Shown here piece after piece: positions 57,474-64,000 of a DNA stretch of 64,000 bases. Each line of letters opens with the position of its first letter. Position 1 is the first letter of the stretch. Made by a program: the position numbers and the translations under genes. The notes below the pieces were generated by a model. That model was not told the DNA's origin. It ran no database searches and saw only the letters and a program-made list of their open reading frames with translations. Source of the DNA: Omphalotus guepiniiformis (lineage: Eukaryota > Basidiomycota > Agaricomycetes > Agaricales > Omphalotaceae); assembly GCA_028554645.1 (NCBI GenBank), contig JAQOOI010000075.1, forward strand, positions 310,001 to 374,000. The letters run 5' to 3'.

Positions 57474-59565
57474 ATGAGGACCCCTTCCATCTACAGCCAG
57501 GATGATCCTCTTACAGAGGCGCTCAAGCCGCCTGTAACAGAATCGGATGACCAGAGGAGACTCCGGTTAGAGCGGGAAGCGGAAGCAAAGCGTGTTTCTG
57601 AACAGATTGACGAGGAGCTCAGGGTAGAGAGAGAGAGGTTGAGGAGGAAGCGGGGCGATGTCAAGGTGGGCTTCTGGCTGTTGTCTTACTTGAGACAGCT
57701 AACGGCGTTTGGGTATTTGGTTGTAGCTTCTGTTACTTGGTCAGGCGGAGAGCGGCAAGTCGACACTGCAGAAGCAGTTCCAGTTAATGTATAAACCCAA
57801 CTCTCTTGACAAGGAGCGGGCTTCTTGGCGTACAGTCATTTATTTCAACGTCGTTCGCTCTATAAAGCACATCTTGACTACCCTTGAATCTTGGGAGGAC
57901 GCTCTGGAAGAGGACTCTGATAGTGATCCCGCCAAATACGTGGGTACCTCGTCGCAGCCTGGTCCTTCCACTTCGGTGATATCTACCAATTCTCCCAACG
58001 GGGTCCCTTCACGCGCAAGCTCTCCCTTCACAGCTTCCAAATCGACCATCGCTAGCCTCCGGCGGCGTCTTTCACCGCTCGTGTCTGCGGATCCACAGCT
58101 TGCTGACAGGCTCAGCGGAGGTGTTACCGTCTCAGGGTCAGGCAAAGGCAGCGTGTTTGTTAGAAGCGGTTGGCAGGCACGCACAATTGAGAACGCCTTG
58201 GGACGCAAGCGAGCGCGCCCATCCGGCGATTTCGAGTTGAAGAAGTCCGAAGACCCGGACATGCAGGATATTCTTGTGCAAGATGTCAGCCGTATGCTAG
58301 AGGTCTCGAAAGATGATGTCAAGGAGTTGTGGGCACATCCAACTGTGAAAGGTTTAATTGCGAAAAGACGGCTGAAGTTGGACGAATGGTCTGAATTGTG
58401 AGTGTTTCCCCGTTTAATCAGCTCACCGCCCGTACTGACCTAAAACAGCTTTCTGAGGCATATCTCTCGCGTCGCCGCTCCAGAGTACATACCCTCCACA
58501 GGTAAGCCCAAGCTCGATATATGCGCTATATTTTCTCAGTAATGATCGTAGATGACATTCTACACGCACGCATTCAAACTATGGGGGTTGCGGAGCATGT
58601 TTTTGACGTGAGTAGTAAACATCATCTGAAACAATTCTGCAACTTCACCTCTCGTAATTCGTACCTCAGGTAAATATACACGGGAAGTCTGTATCTTGGC
58701 ACTTGTTCGATGTTGGTGGTGCTCGTGGACAACGACATACCTGGGTACCCTACTTTGACGATGCAAATGCAATTATTTTCGTGGCTCCCGTCAGTGCTTT
58801 TGATCAGGTAGGCACCGTTTTACTTTGCGTCGCTGGCTTCTATGCGTGCCTACAGCATACGGTCGTTGAGCATTCATGGCTTGATGGTAGACTATCAAGG
58901 GCCTTGAACTTCCCTTCCTTTCCCTATCTCAACGCTAATATGCTTCACACCATCGCAGTACCTAGAGGAAGACCCCCGCACGAATCGTATTGACGACTCT
59001 CTTCAACTTTTCACGCAAATTTGCTCCAATCCTCTTCTGAAAAACGTTCATCTTGTTCTGTTTCTTAGTATGTCATCACTTTGATTATCTCATCTTACAT
59101 ACGCTCATTCACTATACTCCCTTGCAGACAAGACCGATCTTCTTCGTGCAAAATTAGAAAATGGCTTAAAGGTTCAGAAATAGTAAGCACCGACATCAAG
59201 GAGCTCATGTATGCGTACTTAATTTCATATACAGCATCACCTCTTTTGGAGAACGGTCCAACGACTATGAAACGGTCGTCCAGTATTTCCGTGCCCATTT
59301 TCTACAAGTTCACAGAAGGAACAACGAAAATAGGCGTGTCCTCTATACCCACTTCACTAGCGTCGTGGATACGTATCTACATGGCAATGTGCATTCATTG
59401 TGATTTTGACCGATGCCGTGCTTTAGGATACGAAAGCCACACAGCGCATTATTGGAAATGGTGAGTATACCTTTGGCTGACATCCAGAGTTGATTAATAA
59501 AGCTGGATTTTCTAGTCCGAGACTCTATCTTCCGTGGATATCTTCAATCTGCGGCGCTGGTCTAA
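57474..59565 (+). CDS. Atypical G-protein alpha subunit with extended helical domain
   Basis: Exon 1 encodes MRTPSIYSQDDPLTEALKPP and a charged helix (RVERERLRRKRGDVK). After an intron the P-loop is LLLGQAESGKSTLQKQFQLM (usual GAGESGKST). The helical domain holds a Ser/Pro-rich insert (about 57940-58090), then DVKELWAHPTVKGLIAKRRL, FFLRHISRVAAPEYIPST, DDILHARIQTMGVAEHVFDI (switch I arginine kept) and WHLFDVGGARGQRHTWVPYF, where the catalytic glutamine is alanine. FLNKTDLLRAKL replaces NKKD, and TSVVDTKATQ replaces TCAT. The N-terminus lacks Gly2 and cysteine. It ends GYLQSAALV, stop 59563-59565. Such Galpha variants are probably not lipid-anchored and may hydrolyse GTP poorly; that is inferred. 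Confidence 0.88.
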
Positions 59566-60698
59566 TCCTCTATGAAGTGCTTTCTGCTCAGTTGCTCTCA
59601 GACGATCGATACTGGCATTGACTGAACGGCATACAGGCTACAGACCTCGTCCTCCTTATTTATTCTAGTCAATCGCTTCTCGTTTCCTCACCGCTGCAAT
59701 GTTCCCTTCATCGACGCATAGGGTGACTAACTAGTCACGTCCAAACTTCCTCTCCAATGTTATCCTTGTGCGTCAAATGCTGCTCAACGTTATTCACCCA
59801 TCGTTTTCGCCTGTCCTGTAATCTTAAAGGTTTTCGCTTGTTGATTGTTTTGATGAAATCGCGCGCTAGATAGTTCGACCAAACGACCACTCTTTCTGTT
59901 TATTCGTACGGCTGTACTCATTGGACAACTGTGTTTCTATAGTAATTTCGTCAAGTCATCCAGTTCTCTATTGCTATTGTTGTAATTTCCTCTTTCTCGC
60001 GTCCTTAATATCCACTGCACAGCATCAATAATTACATTAATACTGTAACACCGCTACAGACTATGTGAATCAGTATACATTAGTTCATCAAAGCCGTTCC
60101 AGCCTTGTTAGGTTCCGGAGAATAGTGCAGACCGAGTGTAATGGTTACGGTGTGCCAAATACTCAAAGTGTCGGCTTCGTGTCCAAACATAGAGTTGTTG
60201 AAGTTCCATCGAAATCACGAGTGCGCTACATACATGTGACCCCCCTGGATGTGCGCGACGAATTACGGCTTTTTTACGACTTTAGGACATTGTGGAATGC
60301 TATCAATCGCACTTTGATTGGAGAGTCTGCGAAGGTTAGGCCAGAAAGAAATTGTATGTAGTACTTAATTGCGCAGGCGAATGCGATAGATACGGGCTTT
60401 GTGGTTTGACATGTGCATATGTAGTACATAAAACCGTCAGAGCTACGCCACGCAGCGTGAACACAGACGATGACGCGAGTTCAGGGGAAACTCTGCAAAA
60501 AGCAATGTTTAGACGTGACAAGCTGGTAAGAAAACATGAGGTTGTAAGAACTGTAAATCCTTTCGAAAAGAAAGCCTCTGGAAAATGCAGTTACACAACT
60601 CTAGATAGCACCATTTTCAACAAGCTTCCCACAGACGATGTATTTGTTGGAGAAATGGTCAATCCAGCCTATGACCGAATAGAAGTCAGAATTCAGAA
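59566..60698. other. Intergenic region, Galpha to DAP1, with one doubtful ORF
   Basis: About 1.1 kb. It is T/C-rich from 59640 to 60020 and has an exact inverted repeat (GTGACTA / TAGTCAC, 2-nt spacer) at 59723-59738. A weak plus-strand gene candidate occupies the second half. Confidence 0.4.
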
Positions 60699-60702
60699 TT
60701 AG
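60065..60702 (+). CDS. Doubtful ORF pair, possible small gene antisense to DAP1 end
   Basis: Two plus-strand frames (60065 to about 60353 and 60377-60702) read like coding sequence (SRVRYIHVTPLDVRDELRLF; NKLPTDDVFVGEMVNPAYDR). They would join across a possible 23-nt intron, producing CECDRYGLCGLTC. No ATG is obvious at the 5' end, so an upstream exon would be needed. It ends on the DAP1 stop codon of the opposite strand (shared bases 60699-60702). I do not recognise the protein. Confidence 0.25.
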
Positions 60703-61338
60703 AAGCAGTTTGGGTTTTCCAGACCTTTCATATTCTCACTGCATCGAAAGGAAATGAGTCAGTCTGAGCTCAAAAGATGATAACATAGACAACATATACA
60801 TTTCATCGGGTTGCAAGTCTGCTAGTTTGTCCAGAGGTTGGTCTATCGGAGTGAGCATCTCTGTTGTGGTTATGTAGCATTCTGCGTGAATAGGCCCCGC
60901 GGTTAAGAGGGTGAGGGTACATACCAACGTCGAAAGATTGCTTGGCCATGCCACGGGAGGCATCACGTCCAGCAAAATTGCCATACATTCCATCTGAGAG
61001 GACCCTTATAAGAGCCGATATATCATCTGAAACATACGAAACACACTTGGCCCATAGAAGTTTCTTCCCGCCGTCACATCGAACACAGTGCCGTTGATAG
61101 CAAGCAAGATTCTACCACCGTCGCGGCCATGGAAAGGTTCAAGCGTCTTTGGAGTGTAGGTCTTGAATAAAACGGTGGGCTGATGAGCTTTTGGCAACCA
61201 CGAGTATCCATTTCTGAATTCATTCGGAATAGACTTCGGGACTGAGGAAGAAGGAAAGATGATTCGTTGTACAGAGTAGAGAATGAAGACGAGAAGAGCG
61301 GTGTTCACGGGAGTCCCAAAGTCGAATGAGGACGGCAT
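60699..61338 (-). CDS. DAP1: DAP1/MAPR-type heme-binding membrane protein
   Basis: Start ATG 61338 (MPSSFDFGTPVNTALLVF). A transmembrane anchor (NTALLVFILYSVQRIIF) precedes the cytochrome-b5-like fold: YTPKTLEPFHGRDGGRILLA, INGTVFDVTAGRNFYGP, DGMYGNFAGRDASRGMAKQS and MLTPIDQPLDKLADLQ. The tyrosines of the MAPR heme pocket (RNFYGP, GMYGNFAGRDASRG) are present. Dap1 binds heme and activates cytochrome P450 enzymes such as Erg11 in sterol synthesis. In the usual pattern the last residues are ENMKGWxxHF; here they are ENMKGLENPNCF, so the end is altered or the last exon is mis-modelled. The stop TAA is 60699-60701. Confidence 0.88.
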
Positions 61339-61873
61339 TTGTTCTACGTTTAACAAGAAAAGATATGTGGTAGTGGTGGTACTAGTCGTAGAACGAGGTG
61401 AGCTGCGAAGAGTAAAACGCTGGAGTAACTCGGCGCGGAGACGCGGTCAAGGATGAGTAAGCCTGCTGACATTATTGGCTCTTGACTTCCGCCTCTCACA
61501 ATTTGTAGAAACTTCATGTCTTATTTGCGGTCTTTCTTGCTCAAATGTCTCGAAGCCTATGCAGCAATGCATATTTGATATAACAATGACTGCTATCAGG
61601 ACTCGCGACGCTCCAACGAACCTCGGATTGAAACTGGAAGCACCGTTCCACGTCAAACACTAGTCGGACCCATCAAGTTTCTTTTCTTTGAGGCACTCAG
61701 CAGACACACTGTACCTCAATATCGCTGGTCTTATGATGATGTCCAAGTCGGTCCGTCGCGTCTGCGGGCCGCTATTTATCGTTTGACGACGGTAACCCCA
61801 CAGCCAGCAATAAAAAGGGTTGGTGAACATCTGGTGAACATGATTCAAGCAGCAACTTGAACAGGCGACGAAT
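61339..61873. other. Divergent intergenic region, DAP1 / BNR-type protein
   Basis: About 535 bp. Overlapping 60-70 codon frames on both strands (61447-61663) mirror each other and look like chance. No motif recognised. Confidence 0.45.
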
Positions 61874-63870
61874 ATGGGCACGCTGAGACCACCTGTGGCT
61901 ACCTTCATAGTCTGGTCGTTCTTGTTTGTGTTCGTTCCTTGCGCACGTGCAGTCCAGTTACTGAACATCACCACGCTTGGGCCCGATCCTCAGACCGTCA
62001 ATAGGCTCAATGGGGAGTCCTTTCAGCAAGACGCGCTGGTGACCTTCAACAGCTTTCAATATGCGGCTCTTTGGGTGCCGGACAGCGCAAACTCCTCTGT
62101 TCGATACGCTAGTCTGCAACGAAGAGCTCTTCCGAATGGGCAGTGGGAAGGTTTTAAATTCACGGACTACAACCAAACTGATGATGACGGACACGATACG
62201 TACGTGGTATCTCTCGTTGACGGTGACTCGTTGAGTGACTCGATCTTCAGAATCTCCTTGGGTATCTCTCGAGGAGATGGCACGCTTCACCTTATGTTTG
62301 ATCAACATGACAATCCTCTGAATTACCGAATTTCTGTACCCGGAATGGCCCTAAATCCGACAGCAGTGAACTTCACCGCGGAGCTCTTCAGCCCTGTCCA
62401 GGTTCGTGTAACAATGTAACGACCTCTACCACAAAACATCTATGTGACCTCACTCTGCTCAGAACTTCCTACCGGGTCTCGAATCTTTGGATAAAAACAT
62501 ATATTTCATTAATATCACGTACCCTCGGTGGGCTGTTCTTTTACGACATTTTCGATATCAGAAGCCGGGATAGCTTACCTTGACTTCCGGGCAGAATTCT
62601 GCAAATTCCAGTGTCTGGATTCAATTTGAATAACACTGACAGTGCCCCTGATCTTCTACTCGAGATGCGTGTTGGACGTTCAGGACTTGGGGATGATTGG
62701 ATATATCATTACACACCTGGACGCAATTGGAGTCTAGTAGGACGCTACCTGGAGGTTCGTTCTATTTTGTCCAAATAGATGGAGCCCAGTTGAGCTCACA
62801 GAACATCAGGGCGTGAACAGTATGTGTTTCACGCTTTGAAATTCCGTGAAATTTAAGTTCTCCAGATAATGCCTACGTCAATGGACTGGACTTTGACTAT
62901 CTCGGTAACCTCCACGCGACCTGGTGAGTTCCTGAGCCCTTGTAAAGCCTGGAAATCCTGGAAATCTTAATTCTCCTCGGTAATCAGGACTTATCGCGAC
63001 TATGTTAATGACACAGGTCAGGATGTCGCCGTCGAAGCGGGACCCAATGGGCCGGAGAACGTCGGTATTAGTTCAATTGAAAGGGTACCTGTCACTTTGT
63101 TATACTAATGGCAACAACACGATACAGAATCACGATCTGGACTTTTCTTACAGTCCCGACCTCGGATATACCTGGCTCAATAACTGGGGTCAAACTATCG
63201 GAAATGTGACTGCTGCAATCCCCATTGTGCCGAGTTCAGCAGGAATTACAATGTTTGGAATTCCGAAATATGGGTGAGTTGACTGTATCCCGCAATACTA
63301 CCGATAGTTCAAATTTGTGACACTCCGTCAAGGGGTATCTTGAACCAGGAAGCTCAGACTGTAGACCGGGAAGGGAGAATACACGTGCTGAATAGAGAAA
63401 ATACGACAGGCACTGAGCAATGGTGGGTCTTTTCTTTAGCATCATAGAACCACCGTGCCTTACATCTCTACAGGTATCATTACTGGCGTAGCACGACCAT
63501 AAACTGGACGCGAACCCCTCTTCCTCTAAGTTTATCTGCCCAGTCTATCAACAACATTACAAACACACCCACAGTCATCGGCAAAAGAGGCAAACTCGTG
63601 GCACCCCCAGGGAGTGACACTTTGGTAGCAATACTACCCTCCAATGCTGCAAACTCAACTGGACTGAGCATATTAGCTAGCACCGCTCAAGGCCATTTCC
63701 GGGACTGGGAAATCATGTGGGAGATGAAGGAGGGTTGTGGATGGGAACCTTTGGTGGACCGGTATCGACTTGATTTCGAGGTCGGGGGCGATGGCATTCT
63801 GAGTTTATTCCTCGTAAACGGGACGGAGGTGGTTGTGATGGATTTGGACTTGGGCATCGCAGGTGTGTAA
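61874..63870 (+). CDS. Secreted BNR-repeat protein, putative PL42-type lyase
   Basis: Starts MGTLRPPVATFIVWSFLFVF with a signal peptide ending near CARA/VQLL. About 600 residues in several exons. The N-terminal part has YAALWVPDSANSSVRYASLQ, then TLHLMFDQHDNPLNYRIS, later APDLLLEMRVGRSGLGDDWI and YHYTPGRNWSLVGRYLE, DYLGNLHATWTYRDYVNDTG and LDFSYSPDLGYTWLNNWGQT. The repeated -Y-x-S-x-D-x-G-x-x-W signature fits the BNR_4 (seven-bladed propeller) family, which includes rhamnose-glucuronate lyases (PL42) of fungi. The C-terminus has PLVDRYRLDFEVGGDGILSL. There are many N-x-S/T sequons. The exon structure between 62400 and 62900 is only partly resolved. The enzyme activity is inferred from family resemblance. 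Confidence 0.75.
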
Positions 63871-64000
63871 AGAAACAACCTAAATTTAGGGTCAGATCTC
63901 CCGCTGTCCCATCTATCTCATCTGTTGTAGATTGGTTTTAGATATCTCAATGGGTCAGGGATCTGAATCCACATCTTTATGCTATGTATTGTTTTGTGTG

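Overview
This 64 kb window is nuclear DNA of a filamentous basidiomycete, most likely an Agaricomycete. Nearly every gene is cut by short introns (mostly 45-65 nt), orthologues of conserved eukaryotic proteins are recognisable on both strands, and the window also carries a FunK1-type protein kinase, a Galpha subunit with an extended helical domain, and large low-complexity regulators. No operons, CRISPR arrays, rRNA or convincing tRNA genes were found. Gene models were spliced by eye from GT/AG sites, reading frame and family conservation.

Layout. 0-6 kb: the 3' end of one arrestin-like gene, a complete arrestin-like paralogue, a family-16 lysine methyltransferase (minus) and a peroxisomal adenine nucleotide carrier. 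8-16 kb: a PX-PB1 protein, dynactin ARP10 (minus), an unknown membrane/coiled-coil protein and Mediator MED22. 16-21.5 kb: a 5.6 kb gene-poor stretch. 21.5-24.2 kb: a Pro/His/Gln-rich GATA factor with a CX2CX18CX2C finger. 25.6-31.3 kb: a TauD-type dioxygenase, an enoyl-CoA hydratase, and a Ser-rich hypothetical gene whose 3' third is almost free of CpG. 31.7-39.6 kb (all minus): cytochrome-b5-domain protein, MFS sugar/quinate transporter, Whi5/Nrm1-like G1/S repressor, Rai1/DXO nuclease. 40.6-46.2 kb: a Cys-motif plus coiled-coil protein, SIS1 (minus), VTC1-like protein and an SRPBCC-like protein (minus). 46.4-54.2 kb: FunK1 kinase, COQ9 (minus), eIF3j and capping protein beta. 56.5-64 kb: cyclophilin (minus), atypical Galpha, a doubtful small ORF, DAP1 (minus) and a secreted BNR/PL42-like beta-propeller protein.

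Most genes are unrelated housekeeping functions. Many form divergent pairs with 140-280 bp shared promoters: methyltransferase/ANT1, ARP10/membrane protein, enoyl-CoA hydratase/Ser-rich gene, SIS1/VTC1, SRPBCC/FunK1, COQ9/eIF3j, cyclophilin/Galpha. The SIS1/VTC1 promoter holds a perfect GTCACGTGAC palindrome, a possible Pho4-type site.

The points most worth a second look are the Galpha with alanine in place of the catalytic glutamine and no lipidation site, the CpG-depleted end of the Ser-rich gene, very short introns (30 and 32 nt) and several 18-27 nt microexons, the arrestin tandem, the uncharacterised Cys-motif/coiled-coil protein, and clustered hairpins near 54.7 kb. I saw nothing that is clearly a new multi-gene system.
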